A stretch of 64,000 nucleotides of DNA from Streblospio benedicti. Its lineage: Eukaryota > Annelida > Polychaeta > Spionida > Spionidae. Numbering within the stretch: the first letter of the stretch is position 1; each line of letters opens with the position of its first letter. Both the position numbers and the translations under genes were made by a program. The notes under the pieces are model-generated. The model did not search any database. It worked only from the letters and a program-made list of their open reading frames with translations, and was not told the origin of the DNA. This document shows positions 22,920-33,751 of this stretch, one piece after another. The DNA is taken from contig CM032664.1 of assembly GCA_019095985.1 (NCBI GenBank), forward strand, positions 25,038,978-25,102,977. Direction: 5' to 3'.

Positions 22920-24588
22920 TATCTTTCTGTTTTGTGAATTTACAAATGAACAAAATCGTGATGTACGTATAAAACAAACATGCAAGCAACTCAATTCATT
23001 AGATACACCAAATATATTAACACACACATCCACTTTATAGACATATGTGACACACGGATTCTTACCATTACAAGAATAATGAATTTATCACTCCTTATAT
23101 GAATAGTTTAGACAAAACAATACAGCGGGTAAGTATAACAAATAGCGACCATGCACACACGTACAAAATAGGGATTGTTGTGCCATTGACAACATTTTCT
23201 TTTTTACCATTACTGTGTTATTTTCGGCACATCAAATAATAGGTTATGAAATTAATGAAATGTTTAGGTGGGGCAAAGTAACCATGATTTGAAATGTATG
23301 AGAATGATTAACTTACTTGTCACTGACAGATCCAGGTTTTTAGCATAGGCTCATAGAAATGACAAAAATCGTATAAAATTGCACCCCGCCAACCCCCCCA
23401 GCCCCCCCCACACACACACACGATTTCTCTATGCTTGTTAATACTTGGCGTTTATGCCTTATAATTTCAATCAACATATAACCATTCAAATATTGAGCCA
23501 GTCATCCAAAACCTATTCTGACATAGATACTATCTTGCTGGACTCCCTGGGGAGAACTCAGTCAATGCTTCCATTGGTGTGGGAGTTGGGTTTTATCATG
23601 AAACAGTCCTGATAACTTGAAGTAATAGCATTGTAGCACTATATAATTATATAGGGAAGAAAAACACTGAGATTCACCGGCATACCCAGTTTTCTTTTAG
23701 CCTTTTTTTTATTAGGGCGGAGCGGGGGCGCACTTTGGGGATCTCGTGGATTTTGTGTGCGCAATCCAAAGTGGACACGTAAAAATGTGTCAGGCAAAGA
23801 AAAATCGAGAGGGGGTGGGGCTTGCCGCCTACGCCACCCCACGATATCTGTTGTACAATTGTATATAATATTTCCATGTCTATTCGAAATATATGTTTAG
23901 AAGTGAACCAATAACGATGTTGCTGCCCTTGGATACATCATGTGTAAGTGCTTTATAATCTGTTGTAAATTTGTCAAGTCACAATGTTATTTCACCTTCT
24001 AGACTCGTAAAAATGTTGCGTTTCCAATGTGATGACCTCTATTGATAAAAGTATAGTGTTGCAGCTCCTAGAACGTATTGTGTCAATATGACACGAATGT
24101 ATAGTTATCAGTCTTTGTGTAATGGGCATTGGTATTTTTTCTTGTTGCTAAAGCTATTGTCACACCGTACCGAATATTGAAGTCGATTTAGCATTTCCAT
24201 ATGTATTTTGTCGATGTCTTTGGTTGCAATTATCTCTCTTTGTGCGTATTAGCAATTAGGCAATGGCATTTTCGTTAACGCCAGGGTCAGATAGTCCCGA
24301 ACATTTATGATAGTGACACTAATTCTAAATTTGGTGCAGAGCATTTTAGTTGGAGGATACAGTATACATTTCTAATGTAGAGTAAAAAAAATATCTACAG
24401 ACCCGCGCTAGACATTATCGTGAGCATTACAGTACAACCTACTAGAAGAACCTGCACACATCGTCTCTAAGTGCATCTAATATTTCAGAAAACTTATCTA
24501 GAACACCTTTTCTTGTTCACACCATTGTGTCTTTTATCAACACTTTCTCTTCAGTTTTCAGAAATGTAGTTGTTTTCAACTAATTGCT

Positions 24589-24806
24589 TCACAAGCCCTC
24601 GTTTATTCCATTGGTATAGTTACAGTTCGTGGTAAAGTTGGTGTACGGACAGCTGATCTTTCGCGACAGAGGCAATGTGAGTCTAATAGCCAGACCTAGC
24701 ACTAAAATGCCAGCCACAACAGCCATGATGGCGCTTTTTTGGAAAACTAGCCTTCGCAATGAAGCAGAGTCTTCCTCGAACGCCAGCAAGGATGTGTTGA
24801 TAGAGC
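24589..24806 (-). CDS. SLC47A: Last exon of the MATE transporter gene
   Basis: Starts after a TTACCAG acceptor and encodes a cytoplasmic linker (EEDSASLRRLVFQKSA), one strongly hydrophobic helix (AIMAVVAGILVLGLAIRL), and a 25-residue Cys-containing outer tail with three potential Asn glycosylation sites, then TGA. Vertebrate MATE1 likewise ends with LRRGLLLLG-like sequence and a last helix, so the match covers the end of the family. Confidence 0.85.
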
Positions 24807-27800
24807 CTGGTAAGAAAGTAGGGAAGTACGTGAGCAAGTAAGCAGGTAAGTAAGTAGGTAAGTAAGTAAGTAAGCAAACAAGCAACTATCGTCTGAAACC
24901 ATGTCTTCCAAGGTTATTCAATGTCTTATGAACATCAGGAATGCCTGAATTAGTTAATTCGTCCAAGTACCAATGAAAATGACAATAACATCTTCACAAT
25001 GATATTAGAAGGACTCCACGTGTTCAATGACTTGAAAATAGTCAATATATTTACCGCTCTCTTTACTGGTGTAGACCTCCTGGTTTCTATGTGATATTTT
25101 CGTCCTTTCCTGAGCCTATATTGATAATATCTATGAGTTTATATCAATTAAAATTACATATGAATGGTTCCAGAATTAGTGTGATAAATGTGTGAATTCA
25201 TAATTACAGTTACAACATTATCATATATAAGGCATGCATAAAGGCGATTTTTGTGCATTTGGAAAAAAAATGGAGCAAACAAGAGGGTAAATTTGAAACA
25301 ATCAAAAGTGTATCAATTATGATTTCCTCTAATCATGGCATATTATAATATGATGTACATTCATACAATCCGGATTTTAATGTTTCTTCTCAATAACTGA
25401 TGGATGACTCTGGATCAAGATGAAAGCTTCGTAAAAGGGCTTGAATATCAAACTTATTATCAAGATCTAATAGAATGACAAATTGAAGAAATATGTCGTG
25501 GTTTTGAGGTCAATATGCATTAATTCACTGCCCAAATGTGATTAACATTGCCGAGCTTGAGAGGGCAATATTTAACAAATGAATGGATTGAATGCATGCA
25601 TAATGACCAAACATTTGACATATATTCACCACGACCTTAATTGACTGACTACTTATTATTAGGGTAAATGCTACAGTTCACCCGCCCAGACTACCTACAC
25701 TAGCGTTGCTCATACTCTCCCCCAGTTACCATGGTGGGACCAGGGCTTCGCGTGTAAGGAAGACTTAACCTTATAACTATACCTTCCTAGGGTCCCACAA
25801 GTTGAAAAAATTACATTTAATGATTTGTTTGGCTGCTCCACATACAGACAAGCACTCCCTCCGCCTCAGCCTCAGGCCCGTCTTTAAGCTTCCCCGACCC
25901 TTGGTGGACGTCACAGAGGTAGGGGTTTGGTAGCAGAAAGTTAACCTTGCCCACTATGAAGGTTACTTCCGGGTACAGGCCGCCGTGCACGCAACGCTCT
26001 CGCGGAGGAACTACCTAGTACTTAGGCCCAGGCGGGTGCAGTCCAGGCTCAGGTGGCCCTGGGAGTCACCTTGCCAGCACACTCCCCTTGTTCATGGAAA
26101 TTGGTCTCCAGTGGGTACCTTTGGCCTGCGACCGGCGGAGTCATGGGCTCTTGAACCAGTTGCAGTTCTTTCAGTGTCTCCACTAGGAGGGGCATGACAT
26201 CCTCATCCCGCTCCGACTCTGTGTACTTATCATTTCCCTAGTCTTCTTTGTAGGGGTTGCATCGGGATGCAAGCATCTGAGCTATATGTATCGCTCAGAC
26301 TCATCCATGCTCTCCCGGTGAATCACGGAGTTCTGGATCATCAGTAAGGATAATTCGTCTGTTTCCTCTTCACATGCATCAAAGCATTGACACAGTGACG
26401 GGGTGGCAAAACCATCCGGTAGGCGATCCATTACGACCTCCTACTTTTTAGACGTGTTATTGGCATAAACCCGTCTAGCTAGCAGTTGGGGCCGTTAATG
26501 AACTCGCCTACATTCTCTTTCTGCTCTTCATCAGGTCCTGTCTGGCAGCAGCGATGTCTTGGGTTACAATAAACTGGACATTCATTGCAGCCACTTGACC
26601 ATCAAAACTGTCCAAACCACCATCTTCTCTATTCACCAGCAGAATGTAGGCATTGCCATACAATCTGCCTGTCAGCCACACAGCCCACTCAGATGCAGGC
26701 AACAATGTTGCCGTAGCACCCTGATGAAGCTGTGCAGAAAGGTCTGGACGGGGTTGAGAGAACTTGGGAAGTGTTGCAACGTCCAAAATATATTTCAACG
26801 TAATAAATATGTACTCACGAGTATCACTTCATTGTCCCAGTTGTAGACACAGCTAACAAATATCCAAACAACAACAGCTTGTACAGAAAGCCAACCTGCG
26901 GCCACAACAAACCAACCTAGACAACAAAGACATTAGCATTACTTTAAGATATTCATTATTTCAACATGACAGCTTGTTTCGTAGTTTTGTGACGCATTTA
27001 AAACTTTTTTGTGTCCTGTTCCATTCTTAAGAAAAATTTGCATTAGAAATATTTTTTGTTTATCTCCCCCCCCCCCAACCCACCCACCCTCCCCTCACAC
27101 GCATGGGTATAGCCAGACCTTTCTTTAAAGTTATGTACAAATTGCACCAACATTTGCGAAGCACATCACGATGCCCTTAGTATTACATCAGAATCATTAA
27201 TAATAGAATATTATTCTTACAATATGTAGCTAATCATCGCGTATTCTGAATAAGTTCAGATATAGTTTCAGCTCATTTTAGTTTTTAGTGCACAATATTA
27301 CTCAAAATTTAACATACCTACTACACCTAGGTGAGTTCTAAGCATTACTGGAATGCCTACAGAAACCCCTATCGCGTAGACCACGATAGCAATCACGAAT
27401 CCATCCCTTTGACGGCCCATACCTTTCATCACTCCGGTACCAATACTCTTGGGGGAGAAATACATGTTAAAACTTGACATGTTCGGGTTGTCAGCAGGTT
27501 TTTGTACTGTTTAGATTGCCAATGCTGTGATTCACGATCAATGACGTATCATGGTGTCCATAGATATAACAATAACAGAAACAGAAAAAGTGGTGTCTAT
27601 ATTAAATTCATTTATATTGCTAGCGAAACCCAGCTACTACAATCCAATATAATGCCATTACGGTTCATCAGAGTGAAAATAAAAATTTTCAACGACCACA
27701 AACACATGCATGACTATCATTCGTCCCAATTCTTCATATATAACCTGTGAATATGTATCACCATAGCTTTGTAATAGAACTTACATGACCACAAGACACA

Positions 27801-28851
27801 AAACATTTGAATGGTGTATCGAAGAGGAAAATGGCCATCTTGGTTATTAGCAATGGCCGTTAATTTGTTGGAATGTAATAGCTGGTTTCGGACTGTGATT
27901 TATCAAACATTTGCGCTTTTTTACTATTTGAAATAAAACAAAGATCAATTCTTACTGTGATGCCACAAGGAATTGTGTAGAGACCAACAACAATAATGCA
28001 CACTGATGTCAGCTTTATTACGGATCTGCAATGGTAAAGATATTCTTTTAGTCATGCTTCATCCAAAAGACCAAATCAAAGCATGTGCTTTTACGCGGCA
28101 CTACATGCAATGATCACACACTAAACATTTTGACTGTATTAGTTATTCAGACTAATGTTCTTTATGTAAATATGAAATAAGAGCACGCACGGTATATTGG
28201 TGAAGATATGAGCAAGCTGGAGTCTGAGTGCCACCACCAGGATCGTCCAAATCGCTGTACCTGTACCTAGAACACCAACTCATTGCTCAATTGCTGTTTT
28301 GACAAATAACTGAGGTCATCGGGGGCGCAATAATCCCCCCCCCCTTTCCCTCCAAAAAAGAAGAATGAAGAAATTTTTATGCCAGTGTTGTTAAGCCTGC
28401 AAAGCTTTTCAACATATGAAACCCATAAAATCCACTACATGGTTGCACCACCAGTCACTTTTTAAACCTGGATCTGCCAACAAAGGTAAAGTTTGATTTT
28501 AACATGTTTGAAAGCAGTGTGCTATTTTCTAAATGTTACTATAAATACGTATTGTAAATTAAATCATCGATTTGACAAGGCACTATACATCTCAGTACCA
28601 GATGAGGGTGGGGGGTAGAATTTAACAAACCATATGAAAAGATACAGAATTTCTTTCTTTTTTCCTCTAAATGCCATGCCCCTAGCCCCTTTACCGATAC
28701 TGCCAAATTTGTAAATTCGTACCCTATACATCATTCACTTACATGTAATTATTAGAGACACTTTGAGTGCCAATTTTGCAGCGACAGTATCACCAGCACC
28801 CAGAAACTGACCAATGCGGATACTGCAAGAAATACCTATACCCAAGGGGAA
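24589..28851 (-). CDS. SLC47A: MATE-family multidrug/toxin extrusion transporter, 3' half
   Basis: Cation/H+ antiporter of the plasma membrane (family knowledge). Minus-strand exons, 5' to 3': 28851-28743, 28254-28191, 28025-27956, 27447-27318, 26916-26819 and 24806-24589. The first exon carries the MATE signature GISCSIRIGQFLGAGD (human MATE1: ASVRVGNALGAGD). The fourth reads GTGVMKGMGRQRDGF...GVSVGIPVML...LGVVG, matching the MATE1 TM10-11 region. The last encodes the final helix preceded by LRRLVFQKSA and ends in TGA. Phases agree through the first five exons. The last exon needs a preceding phase-1 end, so one linker exon between 26819 and 24806 was not found. About 240 residues are visible. 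The first half of the protein is missing at the N gap. Confidence 0.88.
24831..24890. repeat. (AAGT)n microsatellite
   Basis: Repeats of GTAAGTAAGTAG with some AAGC units, just upstream (in gene sense) of the last MATE exon. Confidence 0.8.
25650..26800 (-). other. GC-richer coding-like insert of unknown origin
   Basis: On the minus strand, 26508-26798 reads as a 96-codon frame with protein-like composition (SEWAVWLTGRLYGNAYILL, then DSFDGQVAAMNVQFIVT). A separate frame near 26430-26280 reads MDRLPDGFATPSLCQCFDAC and continues EEETDELSLL. The block is GC-richer than the intron around it, and the coding-like pieces do not fit the MATE protein. It is most likely a decayed mobile-element insertion, but neither the family nor its ends could be identified. 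Confidence 0.35.
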
Positions 28852-29409
28852 CTGAAAAAACGAAATGATTATTCAAATCTAGTGACCAATGCAAAACATC
28901 TGAAAAGTAATAACTTAACTGGCAATTTAAATACCTACGTGTGGCCTGCCTGAAAATGGTTGTTTTCAAAATTATTGTGGTTTTTTTTAAATAAATTTCA
29001 TTTTGGGCTTACCAAAAAAGTCAGCCCCGAAGGAGATTTCCCCAAAAACCCCTACTGAACCCCTTGTTAAGAAAAGAAAGAAAAGAGCTAATTTTAAAAA
29101 AAGTTCAATCCGGGTTATTGGGGAAAGTAGAACATTTTAACAAGAAAAGGGGGTCCAAAAAAACTACGGGAGTTTTAGACAGGGGTAAGGGGACGGTTGG
29201 GCCCCCCGCAAAAAAAGGGNNNNNNNNNNNNNNNNNNNNNNNNNNNNNNNNNNNNNNNNNNNNNNNNNNNNNNNNNNNNNNNNNNNNNNNNNNNNNNNNN
29301 NNNNNNNNNNNNNNNNNNNTGGAAATCTAAATAGCAAGAACAGCAAACATTGTACATATGATTGATTTTAACATCCATAGGTCTGCAATACCGATAATGC
29401 CGTCATTAC
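28852..29409. other. Scaffold gap and low-quality flank between two truncated genes
   Basis: N run at 29220-29319. The 250 bases to its left (about 28970-29219) are full of homopolymers such as AAAAAAAGG and GGGCCCCCC, typical of poor read ends. The upstream MATE exons and the downstream SCO-spondin exons both stop here, so real sequence is missing. Confidence 0.8.
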
Positions 29410-32400
29410 CTTGTACTTCATCTTGTCGATGATGCAGTTTCCCAGCAGCTCCGGTCTTTCCAGCCAACTGCACACGTCGTCAGCAACACTTTTCGCCTGC
29501 AGGTTCATGTCACATGGATCTGTGGAGAAAATAGGACAATGTCGCATAGATCTATGGAGAAAAAGAATCATAGCACACGGGTATTTGAATAACACTGGAT
29601 CATTGAAATGGATCTACGGATAAAACAGGATCATCTAACGCGAATCTATGGTATATGCAAGGATTGTGCCTCCCTGATGAATAACCAGCATCCAGCAGCA
29701 ACCCATTATAAAATATTCATTCAATATATAGCTCATATAGCCATATGGATATCTAAACAGTGAGAACGTGTGAAAGACAAAGAAAACATCCCAAGGATCT
29801 TAAGATGAAAAGCATGGGCCAGTACAATCCTTTCATCACAGTATAGTATTTCATACAACTGCATTGCGTTGTATCTCGCGGTAGTAATCTGGTCGTACCC
29901 ATGGTGATCTGGGTTGGCGTGGTGCCGCCTAGCGTGTCGCACGAGTACTTCCACGAGTTGCCGAACTCGAGCGCCGTGGTGGGCATGGAGTTGGAGGCGT
30001 ACAGGTCGTCACGCGGGTCGCCGTTATAGTTGCCGCACAGACCTTGCACCTGCAGCACACAACAACTTGATCATGGTTTGCAACCAACCAACCAACCAAC
30101 CAGCTAACTATGTATGTATGTCTCTTGACAAGCTAGAATGTTTACCGATGAACCAATTTTATTCAACCTTTACACAACTGTTTGGTATGACGCGCAACCG
30201 AAGTGATTTGATTTTAGGCACCATGTCAATCAAAGTGTACTTTTCATAGCGCCATTATTGGTCCAATTTTAACAGTTTCTGCAATAGCTTTACTAATGCT
30301 TGTGAGAAAGCATTAAAACTTGGTACAATGCTTACATGCCTCCTGAACATCAACTGTGGTCATTTTGGCACTTTGCCAATGAAGTTTACCTTCCAGAGAG
30401 CCATTTTAATTATTTTCCATTCTGTTTATCCACGATAGTTTCTAAGTTGTTTGAAACATGAACATAAATTGGTATACTGGTTATATTGGATTAAAAGTGC
30501 TCAAAGAGCACAGTATTATCATATTAATGTCGACTCATGTGCAATAGCTATTTACTTTAGCCATGTATAGAAAGCACCTGCAATCCAATGCCAAGAACAT
30601 GGATTTAGGGTGAATCACGCAAATAAGACTTTTTACTGCATTAGTGCTTTGATTGCAAAGTAAACATGTTTATTGCCCATGAGTTAACGTTGTTCTAGCA
30701 ACATTGTGCTCTCTGAGAACTTTTGATCTAGTTTTGACTTATCCAAGAAATACTTATTAACTTTCTTCAGCAGTGTCAAGGCCTTTATCATGCATGAAAC
30801 GCAGTCATCAAGCTAATTAACTGTATTGCAATCTCAATCTGTATTCAGTGATGTTATACGTGTATAGGTCTACATATGCCTGTCCATATGTGGAGCGTTG
30901 ATAGATGGATCTCCAGTTAAAAATATACTAGACGCTGAGCTTTACAAGAAGAATGTGTGGCAACATTATATAACATTCATATTCAGGAACAACTTCAACC
31001 AAGATATAACTTTATCAATGTTGAGTGTTTTTATAGTGTATCGTGTATACGTAATTATCAAACTCCACGATTATAAACGTAAGCACGCACTCGCATTACA
31101 TCATTTACTGAGTCTATCCTGCCTCCCTAGAATGGTTCTTCTCTGTCCAATACGCATTGGTCCACCGAGGAGATGCGTTCCGCTATCTCTGCCTACCTTT
31201 TACCATGGCGAAAGGTCACTATGTCCTATGTAGACGTGCCTCGCCCTGTATCTGCTTACCTTGCCCATATAGAAGGGGTCGATGGTGACGTAGACTCGGC
31301 CGTTGATGTCGTACAGCAGGCGGAAGCCCTGCGTCTGCACGACCACCACGTTGCTGGTGACGCTCTTCACGAGGATCGTGCCGCGGCTGGCCGTGAACAT
31401 ATCCTGTCGGGTATACGGATAAAGCTGCAGGGGTAGGAGAGTCACGGACATTGAAGCAATGAAATGAAGAAACTCTAATTTGTCAATGTACATGATTTAG
31501 TTGTGTTATTCATTACTTACATAATCATGGATATAAAGTCTACCATTTGTCTATTTAATCTTTTATCAAAATATTTGCATACTAGGCGATTTGGTGCCGT
31601 ATGGTCGTGGGTTCCAATCCCACCAGAGACTATGTGATATAGTCCTAACCTGACTTGGAGGCATAAGTCTAATGACTTAATTACATATGATAAAACGAAA
31701 GAGGTTTGTTGTTTTGCAACATATATGCGTACCACATGCAGATCAATCTCCTTCTGATTTATGATAGCGGTCAGGTCCCTGGTCAGAACAATGTACCACT
31801 CAGAGTTGCGGACGGTATACTCCATCTGAAGGCACACGGATGCCACTACTACAGTCAAGCTGGAAGACTTTAGATTAACTCCTCTGGGTGCTAGTTTTTG
31901 GTTTTCAAACTATGCCATTTCCAAACAAATAGCAATGTTTATACGTGTGCAACACATCGAATATGACACTGCAATAAATAACTACATTATGTTCGTGGTA
32001 CCATTTCATACACTTTATCATCACAATCACATCATATTCTAGTACTTACTACAACAGATTAAAGTGAATCCATCTAAACTTCACCTGCAGTGCTGCCACC
32101 TACCTTGACGTAGTCAATACACTTGACGGACAGCGTCCCCTGGGCGCCGGGGCACTCAGCCTGCTTGTAAAATACCCGGAATTGGCCCTTTCCGTCGTCG
32201 TCGCCGCCGCTCGTGTCGTTGGACTTTTGGTCCTAAAACACAATCATAAAATTTCAGTCATTTACATGACCTATGTAAATCTACGTATGCTGTAGATATG
32301 AAGTGTTGTTACTGACATGAATAAAGGCGATAGTAAAAATATAAACATTGATTTTGTCAAGTTATATTCGATTGTATACTTCTTGGCCTATCCACGTATC

Positions 32401-33751
32401 ACGACATGTGGTAACTCCTGTGTGACGTATACTTCTACTTAGGCATACTTAAAACGTTTATAAATTAAGTGTATCATCAGACGGACATAACTAGGTAACA
32501 TTACAGCCTGCATCCAAACTACTAGATGATGAGAGAAGGAATGATCGAGCCTATATGCCCAACCTCCAAGCATGATCACTTCCAGTTCTAAATAAAAGGT
32601 CACCGTCTCACAGAAAGAAACCGCTTTGACTCGTGCTTGGAGCTCGACCTACGCCGTACCTCAGCGAGGATGTACTCGCAGTTGGCGCCCGTGTACTGAT
32701 ACGTGCGCTCGTCATACGTGGACACGTGCTGGTACGTGAGCACCCCGCACGGCAAATGCTGGAAGCAAAGCACGTATGTTTATGGTTTACGTGATAGGAG
32801 TTACTGTATACAGTGTAGTATGCCACATCCAGCAGACATAAGCAGTACAACCGCCAACCCCATACTATAGTAGCCCCCCGAGGATCACGCACTCTCCCGT
32901 AAGACTGTAAAATATACGTGTAACCAACATAAATCACGACCGGTAACAATTTACGGTTGGTTATATTTTACGGTCTAACACCCTCCATCCATACACGTAT
33001 TGCCTCATCAGAGGAGAAGACCAGTTCTATATATGGGAGATGGCTGTTAATTTTTGGATTGTCCAACAAGAACCAGATTTGCCTTTTTCGTAAGAAATGG
33101 CGATCATCTTTGAGCTATTGAATTCTTGTGCTACATCTAATCTCAAATAGCGTTAAAATGTGTTGTTGGTGTTGTTTTCCCCTTGACTTCTGCATGATGG
33201 CCATTCCAAAGTCATCATTGTATAATTAAATTGCAATGTCAACTGGAATACTTTTACTCAAAGAACAATGTACCGACGAGTGCGTGCGTGCGTACCACTG
33301 GTACATTGTACTCGTCACGAACAAGGACTGATACTTTGTTTAAATAATATGTTTCTGGCCCTAGCTCACAGTAAATATTTACCTATATATATGCTATATT
33401 TACTGAGCCTGAGGGACCAAAAACATATTATCTAAAACTGATTATCAGTCCTTGTTCGTGACTAGTACCAGTGGTGCGTACGGCTGTTTTCACATAGTGC
33501 ATAGTGTTGAGAAACTTTAACAGCCATAAAATCACAGACGCACATTATTTAACTATGCAAAAAAGATATATGTCCAAACAAACTACACTGTTAAGAAGCA
33601 GATCTCCGGCTCGTGCCGCCTTACCACGTGTTGCAGCCCCGCTTGAGCACGGAGCCGGCCGGGTGCGCGTCGTGGCCCACCATGCACGGGCACTCGTCGG
33701 CCGCCACGCACGTGTCGTCGTGCAGCACTGTGCCGGGTGGGCAGCGGCAAC
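29410..33751 (-). CDS. SSPO: SCO-spondin-like TIL end, VWD2 and C8 start (7 exons)
   Basis: Exon 33751-33625 completes the TIL domain (CRCPPGTVLHDDTC; DECPC). Exons 32758-32660, 32232-32104, 31825-31733, 31424-31260 and 30049-29899 form VWD2, with the calcium-site loop GLCGNYNGDPRDD. Exon 29519-29410 opens the next C8 and ends at a GTAATG donor 90 bases from the N gap. The first of these exons ends in phase 2 while the next begins in phase 0, so a short exon with the CxC-GxW-type start of VWD2 is unaccounted for. Confidence 0.8.

Larger units (their letters stand above)
15476..24588. other. Intergenic stretch rich in DNA-transposon-like repeats
   Basis: No gene is seen on either strand in about 9 kb. 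Identified contents are a 371 bp element (16764-17134), Tigger-like MITEs (17592-17733, 22739-22919), a MITE at 18598-18781, a large foldback element (19490-21786), a dispersed repeat (22265-22565) and G-rich low complexity at 18403-18432. Open frames here fall inside repeats or AT-rich DNA. Confidence 0.55.
24807..26818 (-). other. MATE intron region with a missing linker exon and a GC-richer coding-like insert
   Basis: Contains an AAGT tetranucleotide repeat (24831-24890) and a GC-richer block at about 25650-26800 described separately. By frame, an exon of length 3n+1 must lie here, but it was not recognised. Confidence 0.45.
32759..33624 (-). other. SCO-spondin-like intron with palindromic inserts
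   Basis: Holds the short palindrome at 32900-32978 and the hairpin element at 33289-33478. By frame, an exon of the SCO-spondin-like gene should lie here, but none was recognised. Confidence 0.5.

Noticed and set aside
32608-32949. Minus-strand 113-codon frame ending near the VWD2 exon
   Set aside because: It reads the VWD2 exon in the wrong frame; the correct frame gives STYDERTYQYTG with the VWD cysteines.
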